This document shows, one piece after another, positions 24,958 to 32,782 of a stretch of 64,000 nt of DNA. The notes beneath the pieces were generated by a model. That model saw only the letters and a list, made by a program, of their open reading frames with translations, ran no database searches and was not told the DNA's origin. The translations under genes were made by a program, and so were the position numbers. The stretch is from contig NZ_AP024630.1 in assembly GCF_019976975.1 (NCBI RefSeq), forward strand, positions 1,178,001 through 1,242,000, in the 5' to 3' direction. Position 1 is the first letter of the stretch. The number at the start of each line of letters is the position of its first letter. This DNA comes from Arthrobacter sp. NtRootA1. Lineage in GTDB: Bacteria > Actinomycetota > Actinomycetes > Actinomycetales > Micrococcaceae.

Positions 24958-26853
24958 ATGAACTCTGTCGCGTCTGGTTCGTCTGTGTCCGGGTTGAAGA
25001 AAACGGGCCGAAAGCGCTCGACGGCGGCCCTCGCCGTTGTGGGGGCACTGGCCGTTTCGTTGTTGGTTGGCTCGCCGGCAGTTGCTGATTCCACATCGTT
25101 CGATATTGCGGTCGGCACGGCCCCGCATGACATTGCCGTCGCCGGCAATGGGGATGTCTACGTTGCCACCGACAGCGGGGTGTCCGTCATCGACGCGGAC
25201 ACGAGAAAAGCAACCACAGTTGATGTAGGTGGCATTGCTCAAGGTGTTGCGACCCAGGGAAGCAGCCGTGCCTATGTGAGTGTTGCAGGCAAGGCAGGTG
25301 CTGACGGCTCGGTGGCCATCGTCGATGGCACCACGGTGGTGGGAACGGTTAAGACCGGCCCCGATCCTCGCATCGTGGCTGTCAACCAAGTCACCCAAAA
25401 GATCTATGTCGCCTTCAGCAATGGAATCACCGTCATCGACCCCTGGACGGGCCATTCGACGGTGACTATCCCGTACTACACCTCCACTCCGAGGAGTGTG
25501 GTTATCGATTCGTCGAGAAACAAGATCTTCGTCACCACAGATGGCGTTCTCACGGTCATCGATGGACAAACGAATGACAAGACCGTCTATGTCTTCGGTG
25601 CAGGCAACGCCGTCGATCATGCTGTGAACACCCGAACCAACGAGGTTTACCGGACGCTCGCGGGAAGCTTCATCGACAGCCCGCAGAGCCAAGTGGGACT
25701 TGTTGACGAGTCCAATCACGCAAGCAACCTGTATCAGGCCAACGAAACGTTTGGGAAGGTGGCCGTCGACTCGTGGACTGGCACCGTTTATGTCGAATCG
25801 TTGGGTGCTACGGGCAACTCGTCGGTGGTGCTGGTCAACCCAGCAACGAGGAGCAAGATCGCCCAGATCAGCCTTCCCAGCCAGCCCACATCGTTAGCAG
25901 TGGACTCCACCCGCCACAGAACCTACGCAACGTTGAGCAGGGGCGGGGTTTCCGTCATCGATTCTTCCAACACGTCGGTTGTCGTCCGAACTGGAGCCCA
26001 GCCCGTGGCCGTGGCCGTCCACGAATACACAGGTACTACGTACGTAGCTAACAGCGGCAGCGCTTCGGTGACTGTCATTCAGCCGGCAGATCCACAACCG
26101 GTAAAGAATGACTTCAATGGCGATCGAAGCGCCGACGTTTTGGCCCGCGACGGTTCCGGAGCGCTCTGGCTCTATCCCGGTGACGGCGCGGCCGGATGGC
26201 TCGATCGGCGGCAGGTCGGTCAGGGTTGGAACATCATGACGGCCCTTCTCGCCCCGGGTGATTTCAATGGGGACGGGAAGTCGGACATTCTTGCCCGCGA
26301 TAACACCGGCGTGCTGTGGCTGTATGGCGGGAATGGCGCGGCTGGTTGGCTGCCGAGGGTTCAAGCCGGACAGGGATGGAACGGCATGACTGCCATTACG
26401 GGCGTCGGCGATTTTAGCGGAGACGGCTACCCCGACGTAGCCGCCCGAGACAGCAGTGGCGTCCTTTGGCTGTATCCCGGAAATGGCAAGGGAGGGTGGC
26501 TGACCCGGGTGCAGATTGGATCAGGATGGTCTGGAATGACAGACATTCTTGGAGTAGGGGACTTCAACACTGACGGTGCGTCAGATGTAGCCGCACGCGA
26601 TGCAAGTGGTCGTCTGTGGCTCTATCCAGGGAACGGCGCTGGCGGCTGGCTGCCCCAAGTGCAGTACGGCCAAGGCTGGAATGGCATGACTGCCGTGTTT
26701 GGTCCAGGCGACTTCAGCGGTGACCGCAAACCTGATGTGATGGCTCGCGACTCGTCCGGTGCCTTGTGGCTTTTCTCTGGTAGTGGTGGGGCGAAGTGGC
26801 CCATCGGCAGCGTTATTGGTCAGGGCTGGAACGGCATGACCGCAATTCTTTAG
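24958..26853 (+). CDS. Secreted YVTN beta-propeller / FG-GAP repeat protein, paralogue, 631 aa
   Basis: Same plan and identical length as the upstream gene: a signal peptide (LAVSLLVGSPAVADS, cleavage likely after VAD or AVA), several beta-propeller blades with VIDG and NxxTNEVY-type motifs, then five DF-x-GD units of about 49 residues ending QGWNGMTAIL. Blade sequences have diverged much more than the C-terminal repeats, and two of the five units have altered calcium loops (NGDRSAD, SGDRKPD). The pair is an old tandem duplication. The exported location is clear; ligand and function are not known. A terminator-like hairpin follows. Confidence 0.85.
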   Translation: MNSVASGSSVSGLKKTGRKRSTAALAVVGALAVSLLVGSPAVADSTSFDIAVGTAPHDIAVAGNGDVYVATDSGVSVIDADTRKATTVDVGGIAQGVATQGSSRAYVSVAGKAGADGSVAIVDGTTVVGTVKTGPDPRIVAVNQVTQKIYVAFSNGITVIDPWTGHSTVTIPYYTSTPRSVVIDSSRNKIFVTTDGVLTVIDGQTNDKTVYVFGAGNAVDHAVNTRTNEVYRTLAGSFIDSPQSQVGLVDESNHASNLYQANETFGKVAVDSWTGTVYVESLGATGNSSVVLVNPATRSKIAQISLPSQPTSLAVDSTRHRTYATLSRGGVSVIDSSNTSVVVRTGAQPVAVAVHEYTGTTYVANSGSASVTVIQPADPQPVKNDFNGDRSADVLARDGSGALWLYPGDGAAGWLDRRQVGQGWNIMTALLAPGDFNGDGKSDILARDNTGVLWLYGGNGAAGWLPRVQAGQGWNGMTAITGVGDFSGDGYPDVAARDSSGVLWLYPGNGKGGWLTRVQIGSGWSGMTDILGVGDFNTDGASDVAARDASGRLWLYPGNGAGGWLPQVQYGQGWNGMTAVFGPGDFSGDRKPDVMARDSSGALWLFSGSGGAKWPIGSVIGQGWNGMTAIL

Positions 26854-26934
26854 GTCAGAGCCGCACGCTGAACGTGCTCCGCAGCTGACCCGATATTTGT
26901 CAGTCGATCGTGATAGATTCTAGACATCAGACAT

Positions 26935-26973
26935 CGCCCCCCTCTGAGCCTCGGCTCAAGGGGGCGATTTTCA
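26935..26973 (+). terminator. Terminator after the second beta-propeller gene
   Basis: CGCCCCCCTCTGAGCC (26935-26950) pairs with GGCTCAAGGGGGCG (26953-26966) with one small bulge, followed by a T-rich stretch (ATTTTCATTT). It sits just before the Abi-like gene and also insulates it. Confidence 0.75.
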
Positions 26974-26994
26974 TTTCCCTGTCAACGGTGAAGC

Positions 26995-28008
26995 GTGGAG
27001 TACACAAAGGATTTCAAAGAGCGCGATGAGTTGATTCGGCAACTGGAAGTCCGCGGACTTGCCGTCCCTAACGCGGCCGATGCACTCAATTTTCTGATAC
27101 GCGTCGGCTACTTTCGATCCGGCGCGTACCGGTACGTTTTCCGGCAGTTGCTTTCGCCAGACGAAGTGGACGAACGCAAGCGTGAGTACAGACAGGACGA
27201 GTACATTCCTGGCGCCAGCTTTGAGCACGTGATGAAGCTGGAGGCATTTGATTTCAAACTGGCGCGAGTGTGCCTCGAGGGTCTCTTGGATTTTGAGGTA
27301 CGAGTGAGGGCGGCGATCGCGCACACTTTGGCAGCTAAGAATGTCGCCGCGCACGTATCCAGGGAATACCTCGACGAGCAGATCTGCGATCAGCCAAGTG
27401 GCGACAGGACCAAGTTTGAAGCGTGGTTGGAGACGTGCCGTGACGCAGTGCGGTCCGGCGGCGAAGATGAGGACTTTATCGCCCACCATTTGCTGAAATA
27501 TCCACACCAGGCTGTACCAATTTGGGCTGTAACCGAAGTGCTAAGTTTCGGTAAGCTTCCATTCCTCTTCGACCTCATGCAGACTTCGGATGCCCGCGAG
27601 GTTGCGCGCATGTTTGGATTTGTCCACCCGCGCCCGTTTGGCGCTGTGCTCCGCATGATGGTGGACCTACGCAATGTCTGTGCTCATGGCTCACGTCTCT
27701 TCAACCGTGCTTTCAAAAGATCGATGTCCCTCAGGAGCCACGAAACTCAGGGGGACTTGCTTAATCATCTTCTTGAGCCGGGTTTTACTGCCACACCTAA
27801 GCCGAATCAGAGGCTCTACATCTACGCTGCGGCCTTGGCCTTCATGCTTCGATCACACTCGAGTGGCTCCGGGTGGCATATGACCTTCAAGACGCAGGTT
27901 AGGAAGCTCGACATCAAGCTTTTGGCCCCCGACGGAACGCAACTCGTTTGCCCTGAGGGGAACATGGGGTTTCCTACGGACTGGCAAAGCTTGGAACTCT
28001 GGAAATAG
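26995..28008 (+). CDS. Abi_2 (AbiD/AbiF-like) family HEPN protein, 337 aa
   Basis: Matches the Abi_2 family of abortive-infection proteins: an N-terminal YTKDFKERDELIRQLEVRGL segment, FLIRVGYFRSGAYRY, the internal RVRAAIAH (Arg105-His110) and LRNVCAHGSRLFNR near 225-238. The RNVCAH (226-231) Rx4H-type motif is that of HEPN ribonucleases, so it is probably an RNase that shuts down the cell on phage infection. GTG start at 26995; the ribosome binding site is weak. It stands alone between a terminator and the hspR gene, without an obvious antitoxin, as is usual for single-gene Abi systems. A regulatory RNA partner, known for AbiF, could lie outside the coding region but I cannot identify one. 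Confidence 0.82.
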   Translation: MEYTKDFKERDELIRQLEVRGLAVPNAADALNFLIRVGYFRSGAYRYVFRQLLSPDEVDERKREYRQDEYIPGASFEHVMKLEAFDFKLARVCLEGLLDFEVRVRAAIAHTLAAKNVAAHVSREYLDEQICDQPSGDRTKFEAWLETCRDAVRSGGEDEDFIAHHLLKYPHQAVPIWAVTEVLSFGKLPFLFDLMQTSDAREVARMFGFVHPRPFGAVLRMMVDLRNVCAHGSRLFNRAFKRSMSLRSHETQGDLLNHLLEPGFTATPKPNQRLYIYAAALAFMLRSHSSGSGWHMTFKTQVRKLDIKLLAPDGTQLVCPEGNMGFPTDWQSLELWK

Positions 28009-28070
28009 CACCAGTCATCAGAGCGCGCGTCCGCTAGCGACCCGGGCCCGCCCGCCTGATGAGGCAGGGT

Positions 28071-28529
28071 TCAGTGTGTGCCCGGACCGGTCTGTGCGTC
28101 CCGTTCCGTGCGGGCCTCTTTCAAATCCTTCCGCAGCCCTTTGTTGTCCGCCCGGAGCTCGCGATTGTGGTCGGCCAGGCCCCGGTTGTCCTCCGTCAGC
28201 CCCCGGTTTGCGGCTTCCAACTCCAGCACGAGCTTCACGCCGGCCAGGTTGAGCCCCTCGTCCAGGAGCGCGCCGATCCTGCGCAGCGTAGCAAGGTCCT
28301 GTTCGCTGTAGCGGCGAGTGCCGCCGTCGGTCCTTTCAGGAGTCAGCAGCCCTTTGCGCTCGTACTGCCGAATGTTCTGTTGCCCGGTGCCCACGAGTTC
28401 CGCCGCAACCGAGATGGCGTAGACACCCATGGCGTTCCGGTCGGCGCCGCCGCCCGAGCCTCCGTTAGGCACGGAGGGGGCAGGTCCGCCGTCGTGATCC
28501 AGCCGCCCGCTGTCAGCGTCACCAGCCAT
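28071..28529 (-). CDS. hspR: HspR-like MerR family repressor, 152 aa
   Basis: A MerR-type winged helix at about residues 36-82 (VYAISVAAELVGTGQQNIRQYERKGLL in two parts, then DGGTRRYSEQDL), followed by a coiled-coil rich in Glu, Arg and Asn that ends the protein. The lack of metal-binding cysteines and the QNIRQYERKGLLTP recognition region are typical of HspR, the heat shock repressor of actinobacteria. GGAGAGG stands five bases before the ATG. It is divergent from an hsp20 gene with a 141 bp shared upstream region, the usual arrangement for autoregulation and control of the chaperone gene. A general MerR regulator remains an alternative. Confidence 0.82.
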   Translation of the reverse strand: MAGDADSGRLDHDGGPAPSVPNGGSGGGADRNAMGVYAISVAAELVGTGQQNIRQYERKGLLTPERTDGGTRRYSEQDLATLRRIGALLDEGLNLAGVKLVLELEAANRGLTEDNRGLADHNRELRADNKGLRKDLKEARTERDAQTGPGTH

Positions 28530-28561
28530 GCAAACCTCTCCAAAATCTTTGAAAAAACCTC

Positions 28562-28590
28562 TTGCACCACTCTCTCACCAGTGCTATAAA
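28562..28590 (+). promoter_or_regulatory. Strong sigma-A type promoter of hsp20
   Basis: TTGCAC at 28562-28567, 17 bp spacer, TATAAA at 28585-28590. Transcript start would be near 28597. The spacer contains GCAC...GTGC complementary ends (28564-28567 and 28581-28584). I see no full CTTGAGT-N7-ACTCAAG (HAIR) box in this intergenic region. Confidence 0.75.
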
Positions 28591-28670
28591 AAATCTATAC
28601 CAGCCAACACAGATCTGGAAGGCTGGCAAAACAACAAAACCGCATCAAAATCTGAAGGAGTGAGAACCAA

Positions 28671-29093
28671 ATGCTGATGCGCACAGACCCGTTCCGCGAA
28701 TTCGACAGGCTCGCCCAACAGGTTTTTGGCACAACAGCACGGCCTGCCGGCATGCCGATGGATGCTTGGCAGGAGGAGGGACAATTCATAGTTGCCTTCG
28801 ATCTGCCGGGCGTTTCGCCTGATTCGGTGGAACTGGACGTCGAAAGCAACGTCCTGACGGTAAAGGCAGAACGTAAGTCGCCTGCGGGCGAGAACACCGA
28901 GATGATCGCCGCCGAACGCCCGCAAGGCGTCTTCAGCCGGCAGCTCATTCTGGGTGACACGTTGGATACCGAAGGCGTCCAGGCCAGCTACGACGCAGGT
29001 GTGCTGACACTCCGCATCCCCGTCGCCGAGAAGGCAAAGCCGCGGCGCATTGAGATCCAGTCCAACAGCCAACGGCAGGAGATCAACGCCTAG
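28671..29093 (+). CDS. Hsp20/alpha-crystallin small heat shock protein, 140 aa
   Basis: The N-terminus [20 protein letters not shown] and the alpha-crystallin domain ([20 protein letters not shown], later [25 protein letters not shown]) are those of the actinobacterial Hsp18/Hsp20 type. It acts as an ATP-independent holdase. AAGGAG is ten bases upstream of the ATG, and a near-consensus promoter (TTGCAC-17-TATAAA) drives it, divergent from the hspR-like repressor. It differs in sequence from the hsp20 at 18734, so the window carries two classes of small heat shock protein. A hairpin follows the gene. Confidence 0.95.
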   Translation: MLMRTDPFREFDRLAQQVFGTTARPAGMPMDAWQEEGQFIVAFDLPGVSPDSVELDVESNVLTVKAERKSPAGENTEMIAAERPQGVFSRQLILGDTLDTEGVQASYDAGVLTLRIPVAEKAKPRRIEIQSNSQRQEINA

Positions 29094-29101
29094 CCACAGC
29101 T

Positions 29102-29143
29102 GCTCCGCTGGAGCTCCACCCGGGGGTGGCCACCCAGCGGAGC
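29102..29143 (+). terminator. Hairpin after hsp20, possible terminator
   Basis: GCTCCGCTGG (29102-29111) pairs perfectly with CCAGCGGAGC (29134-29143), and the loop contains a nested CCACC/GGTGG stem. It begins 9 bp after the stop codon. There is no T-run. Confidence 0.5.
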
Positions 29144-29257
29144 GTCGGACCGGGAGCTTCAGACCGACCACATCGGAATAGTTGGGCGCAGGCTTCGCGC
29201 CACGCCACAGCACTTGTTGTGCAGATGAAACGTGGTCCCCGACGTTGCCTCCCGATT

Positions 29258-29287
29258 GATGGCCCCCGGCCCATGCCGGGGGCCATC
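29258..29287 (+). promoter_or_regulatory. Perfect 13 bp hairpin before the DnaJ-like gene
   Basis: GATGGCCCCCGGC (29258-29270) pairs with GCCGGGGGCCATC (29275-29287) around the loop CCAT. It stands 32 bp upstream of the GTG start. It could end read-through from hsp20 or shape the dnaJ-like mRNA leader. Confidence 0.5.
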
Positions 29288-29319
29288 GCCAAATCCTCAG
29301 CACGTCACCGGAACCGGCC

Positions 29320-29745
29320 GTGAGCAACAACCAGCCCGACTACTACTCGATTTTGAACGTGGCTCCCAGCGCGACAGCCCGTGAAATCACCCACGCCTAC
29401 CGCTCATTGCTGCGGACGCGCCACCCGGACACCCGCGAAAAGGTCGACGACGGCGACTCCACCCGGGCGGCCGACCTCCAGGAACTGCACGCCATCATGC
29501 AGGCGTACGTTGTGCTCTCGGATCCGGCGAAGCGGAGCGCCTATGACCGCGCCCGACGAACCGGTACCTCAACGGGCGGCTCCCCAGGGAAGCCGGTCAA
29601 AGTTCGCATCCATAAGACGCCGGCATCTCCCGCGGCACGCCAAAAGGATCAACAGCCCCTCGTCTTCGGCCCGGTCCACTGGGAACCGCTGCCGAGGACT
29701 ACCCCCGGATACCCCTCGCCCAAAGTCCGAAGGAGATACATATGA
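29320..29745 (+). CDS. J-domain protein, 141 aa
   Basis: An N-terminal J-domain with the diagnostic HPD at residues 35-37 (YYSILNVAPSATAREITHAY before it and SDPAKRSAYDRARR after it), so it can stimulate an Hsp70 ATPase. There is no Gly/Phe-rich region, no zinc-finger domain and no C-terminal substrate-binding domain, so it is a type III J-protein. The C-terminal half is a basic disordered tail. GTG start at 29320. Its stop overlaps the ATG of the next gene (ATGA), indicating coupling. Location behind hspR-hsp20 suggests a heat-shock group. Confidence 0.88.
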   Translation: MSNNQPDYYSILNVAPSATAREITHAYRSLLRTRHPDTREKVDDGDSTRAADLQELHAIMQAYVVLSDPAKRSAYDRARRTGTSTGGSPGKPVKVRIHKTPASPAARQKDQQPLVFGPVHWEPLPRTTPGYPSPKVRRRYI

Positions 29746-30119
29746 GTGCCTGGCGCTCGTACGACAGCCATTTGATGCCCGCGTTCTACGAGCGGTTCGA
29801 GACTCGCTGGGGAAAGGGAACCGCGCCGTTCCTGGACCCGGAGGTGCACGAGCAACCCATGCCGCGTGCTCAATGGATCAATGTGGATACCGGTGCGGCC
29901 GTGGCGGTGGTCCCTATTTGGACCGAAGATCCCGAGCATAGGTCTTTCGGTGTCTTCTACCTCCCGCCCGCCGGCGACATTTGGATCCTCCGTCCAGGAC
30001 CAACCACCTTCGTCGAACCCGGCAAGGGCGGCACCACCGAGCAGGTCTCGCTGCGTAACGATGCCTTTAAGAAGGCCGTCAAGCACGCCAAGGAATTCAT
30101 CTACGGGCCGCAGCCATAA
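29742..30119 (+). CDS. Hypothetical protein coupled to J-domain gene, 125 aa
   Basis: A soluble protein beginning MSAWRSYDSHLMPAFYERFE, with a compact domain rich in Trp, Pro and aromatic residues (FYLPPAGDIWILRPGP) and a helical C-terminus. GAAGGAG lies seven bases before the ATG, and the start overlaps the J-domain stop codon by four bases. I do not recognise the family. Tight coupling to a type III J-protein suggests a partner or client-specific adaptor, but this is inference. Confidence 0.65.
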   Translation: MSAWRSYDSHLMPAFYERFETRWGKGTAPFLDPEVHEQPMPRAQWINVDTGAAVAVVPIWTEDPEHRSFGVFYLPPAGDIWILRPGPTTFVEPGKGGTTEQVSLRNDAFKKAVKHAKEFIYGPQP

Positions 30120-30161
30120 GAATCATCTCCTTTGGGGGCCGGCCCGGCCCGAAGTCCAAAG

Positions 30162-30401
30162 TCAGGATTCCCGCAACACATCCGGAAGCTCATCCACATA
30201 GACGGTCTGGGGAGGCTCAAAGTAGATCACCAGCACCTTCTCGCCCACAGGAAAGACGCTGGTCTTGTCGAAGGGGTAGGCAAAAAATGCACTGGTACCC
30301 CCATGGAAGGGGAGCATGACTTCGCCAATGGTGCCCGGAGCGATTGTCCCTGTCACCCTGCCGATCTTGCCGGTGAGGCTCCGATTTACCTCTCTATGCA
30401 T
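30162..30401 (-). CDS. NfeD-like OB-domain protein, 79 aa
   Basis: The sequence LTGKIGRVTGTIAPGTIGEVML and GEKVLVIYFEPPQTVYV match the soluble C-terminal OB-fold of NfeD proteins. The membrane protease and transmembrane parts of full-length NfeD are absent, so this is the short, stand-alone OB form. Its ATG overlaps the flotillin gene's end by eight bases, so the two are coupled. Flotillin-NfeD pairs are widespread and are thought to act together on membrane microdomains; the short form may rely on flotillin for membrane attachment. Confidence 0.75.
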   Translation of the reverse strand: MHREVNRSLTGKIGRVTGTIAPGTIGEVMLPFHGGTSAFFAYPFDKTSVFPVGEKVLVIYFEPPQTVYVDELPDVLRES

Positions 30402-31869
30402 CTGATGCCGCGTCTGACGCCTTCGCCGGCGGCGACTTCACAGGAGCGGGTCGGGTGGGCGGTCGGTTCGCTCCGTTCCCCTTCAACGCGGAGGCCAAGG
30501 ACGGCAGGAAGCTGCCAACTTGGGACAGAATTCCGCCAACCATGCTGTTCAGTCCTTCGCCACCGTTGAGCACCGTCAGTTGTCCGATGCGCGAGAAAGG
30601 CTCTGCCGCGGCCGAAACGATGGCGGGCATGTTCTCGGCGATTTGCTGGTTGATGACAGCTTCCTGATTTGTCTCGAGCGCTTCGCCCCGGGCCTTGATA
30701 CCTTCGGCTTCAGCCAACGCCTTGGCCTTCACTGCCGATGCTGCCGCATTTCCTCGGGCAGTCGTCGCAGCTGCTTCGGCTTCACCTGTCACGCGGGTTG
30801 CACCGGCCATTGCTGCTGCGGCTCCCGCATTCGCTTGGGCCTCTAGTTCAACGCGCCGGGCGTTGGCCTGAGCGTCGAGTTCGATGCGTTTCGCCAGGGC
30901 CTCGGCGGCGCTGATGTCAGCGGCCTTCTTCGCTTCGGCCTCGGTGCGTTGGGCGTAGGCCTTGGCATCGGCAGGCTTGCGGATGGTGGTCTGCAGTTTC
31001 TGCTCTTCGCGGTCGGCCTCAAGCTTTGCAACTTCGGTTTCCTGGACCACCACTTGTTGACGGGCAGTGGCGTCGGCCAACGGTCCGGCCTGCGCAGCGT
31101 TGGCACGGGCCTGTTCAGCATTCGCCTGCGCGGCCGATTGCTTGATGGCGGACAGGCTTTGGGCATCAGCAATCAGTGCGGCAGCTTCCGCTTCCTTCTC
31201 AGCCGCCTCACGGTTACGGGTGGCTTCGGCGATCCGGGCCTCCATCTTGACCTGGGCAATGTGCGGCTTGGCGAGATTCTGGATGTAGCCCGTGGGGTCC
31301 TGGAGGTCCTTGATCTGCAGGGAATCCACCACGAGGCCGAGCTTCTCCATCTCCACGCCACTGGCACTGCGGACGAGTGAGGCGAGCTTGTCGCGCTCGC
31401 GGATGATCTCCTCAACAGTCATACTGCCAATGATCGAACGGAGGTGCCCTTCAAACACGTTGTAGACCTGGCTCTCCATCTTCGGCTGCTGCCCAAGGAA
31501 CCTCCGCGCAGCGTTCGCGATGAACGGGGGAGCGTCGCCGATCTTGTAGATCACCACGCCGTCCACAATCACCTGGATACCTTGCGACGTCACACACGAA
31601 ACCTTGAGCTCTGTTTCATTCAGCGTCAGCGCAAGGGTTCGGACTGTTTGCAGCCCGGGAACTACCAAGGCGCCCTTGCCAGTGACGATCTTGAAGTCCA
31701 TGCCGTCGGTATTTTCGAGCGTGCCGCGAGTCAGCCCTGAGATGATCAGGGCCTCATTCGGTTCCGCCACTTTCCACATTGCCTTGGTTGCCAGCCACAC
31801 GAAACCGATGACAACAATCACGCCAAGAATGCCGGCGATCAAGGGGAAAAATGCCGAGAGGTCGTTCAT
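30394..31869 (-). CDS. Flotillin family membrane protein, 491 aa
   Basis: One N-terminal membrane anchor (LIAGILGVIVVIGFVWLA, about residues 9-27), then a SPFH/PHB domain (about 28-200; ITASQGIQVIVDGV-type strands, here TSQGIQVIVDGVVIYKIGD), followed by a long Ala/Glu/Lys coiled coil (200-420) of flotillin repeats and a Gly/Pro-containing tail. Flotillins scaffold ordered membrane domains. The start at 31869 (MNDLSAFF) is chosen because the anchor follows directly; the longer frame to 31980 is not credible. The 3' end overlaps the small NfeD-like gene by eight bases, forming an operon. Confidence 0.92.
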   Translation of the reverse strand: MNDLSAFFPLIAGILGVIVVIGFVWLATKAMWKVAEPNEALIISGLTRGTLENTDGMDFKIVTGKGALVVPGLQTVRTLALTLNETELKVSCVTSQGIQVIVDGVVIYKIGDAPPFIANAARRFLGQQPKMESQVYNVFEGHLRSIIGSMTVEEIIRERDKLASLVRSASGVEMEKLGLVVDSLQIKDLQDPTGYIQNLAKPHIAQVKMEARIAEATRNREAAEKEAEAAALIADAQSLSAIKQSAAQANAEQARANAAQAGPLADATARQQVVVQETEVAKLEADREEQKLQTTIRKPADAKAYAQRTEAEAKKAADISAAEALAKRIELDAQANARRVELEAQANAGAAAAMAGATRVTGEAEAAATTARGNAAASAVKAKALAEAEGIKARGEALETNQEAVINQQIAENMPAIVSAAAEPFSRIGQLTVLNGGEGLNSMVGGILSQVGSFLPSLASALKGNGANRPPTRPAPVKSPPAKASDAASDA

Positions 31870-32182
31870 GTGACCTTGTCCCTTCAGACGATGTGAACCG
31901 GCCTCATCCGTTGACCCCCATAGGCCATGTGCCTGTTCGTGTACACAGTCTCGTTGGGCGGCAGCAGGGAAGTCCAGCACTTTTGTGCGTCATTTGTGCC
32001 ACGACGTCCAAGCAGGCTGAGGGTCTGCCCGCCTAACCCAGCCACCCGCCGTCGAGCATTAACAAAGAAGGCTGGTGCAACCTTTGGAGAGAATCCGTAG
32101 GTGGCTGCACCAGCTGCTAGTACGACTTTCTGTTATTAGTTGTGACACCTGTTCATTGGCCGCTCCTAGTTCCCGGCTTCTA
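31870..32182. other. Intergenic region, flotillin to DUF4383
   Basis: About 313 bases. It should hold the flotillin promoter (minus strand) and the 3' end of the DUF4383 transcript. The only clear structure is the inverted repeat at 32071-32113, described separately. No small gene is convincing. Confidence 0.4.
32071..32113. repeat. 9 bp perfect inverted repeat
   Basis: GCTGGTGCA (32071-32079) and TGCACCAGC (32105-32113) form a perfect stem; the 25-base loop contains a further ACCT/AGGT pair. No T-run on either side. It may be a regulator-binding site or an RNA element. Confidence 0.45.
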
Positions 32183-32653
32183 TTATTTCCGGGCCTTTTT
32201 GTCGTCTGTGAAGTACTGGGCGAACATCCAGCCGGCGGCGATCATCAGGATGCCCAGCACCATGTAAGACCAGTTGTCCACGCTGTTCAGGGAAAGGAAG
32301 TTTGCTGCCGAGTCGACTCCAACGCTCAGCCCGTAAATGCTCAGCACGATGTAGAGGGCGCCGAAGCCCATCAGGAAGTTACGTGCGCCATGTGCAGTGC
32401 GGGACATCGCCCACCCTGCCGCGCCGATTGCCAGCTGTACGAGGTTGAGCAGAATGGAAACCTGGAACACGCCAAAGAGCATCGCGTGAGAGTCCGGCCC
32501 GAAGAACTGCAGCTCCGAGTACTGCATAGTGATGCCCGGAATGAACCCTAGGACGCCAACGAGCGCAAGGACGGCACCCACACCCAAGCCAACAACCTGG
32601 ATGTCTTGCCGCCCGAAGTGGACACCGCGTGCATGTGAAGCAGAGGTACTCAT
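32183..32653 (-). CDS. DUF4383 family membrane protein, 156 aa
   Basis: Four membrane helices with the DUF4383 pattern: VGLGVGAVLALVGVLGFIPG in helix 1, a HAMLFGVFQVSILLNLVQL segment before helix 2, and the closing SYMVLGILMIAAGWM. GGAGGA stands four bases before the ATG. This family is common in actinobacteria and uncharacterised. The gene is single and divergent from the DUF6350 gene, whose start is 130 bp away. Confidence 0.82.
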   Translation of the reverse strand: MSTSASHARGVHFGRQDIQVVGLGVGAVLALVGVLGFIPGITMQYSELQFFGPDSHAMLFGVFQVSILLNLVQLAIGAAGWAMSRTAHGARNFLMGFGALYIVLSIYGLSVGVDSAANFLSLNSVDNWSYMVLGILMIAAGWMFAQYFTDDKKARK

Positions 32654-32782
32654 TCGCTCCTCCAGTCACCCCTTGCGAACATCTCCTATTTTACGGCCGG
32701 TTCGGGCAAAAAGCGCTGGAATTGGCGGTATTACAGGGCGCCTGCCGGGGGAGTGGCGCCTACCGTGGCACGATAGGACACG

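Noticed and set aside
24136..26853. Regular repeats of about 147 bp, considered as a CRISPR or satellite array
   Set aside because: They are the DNA of protein repeats (about 49 residues) in two genes; units vary and there are no spacers.
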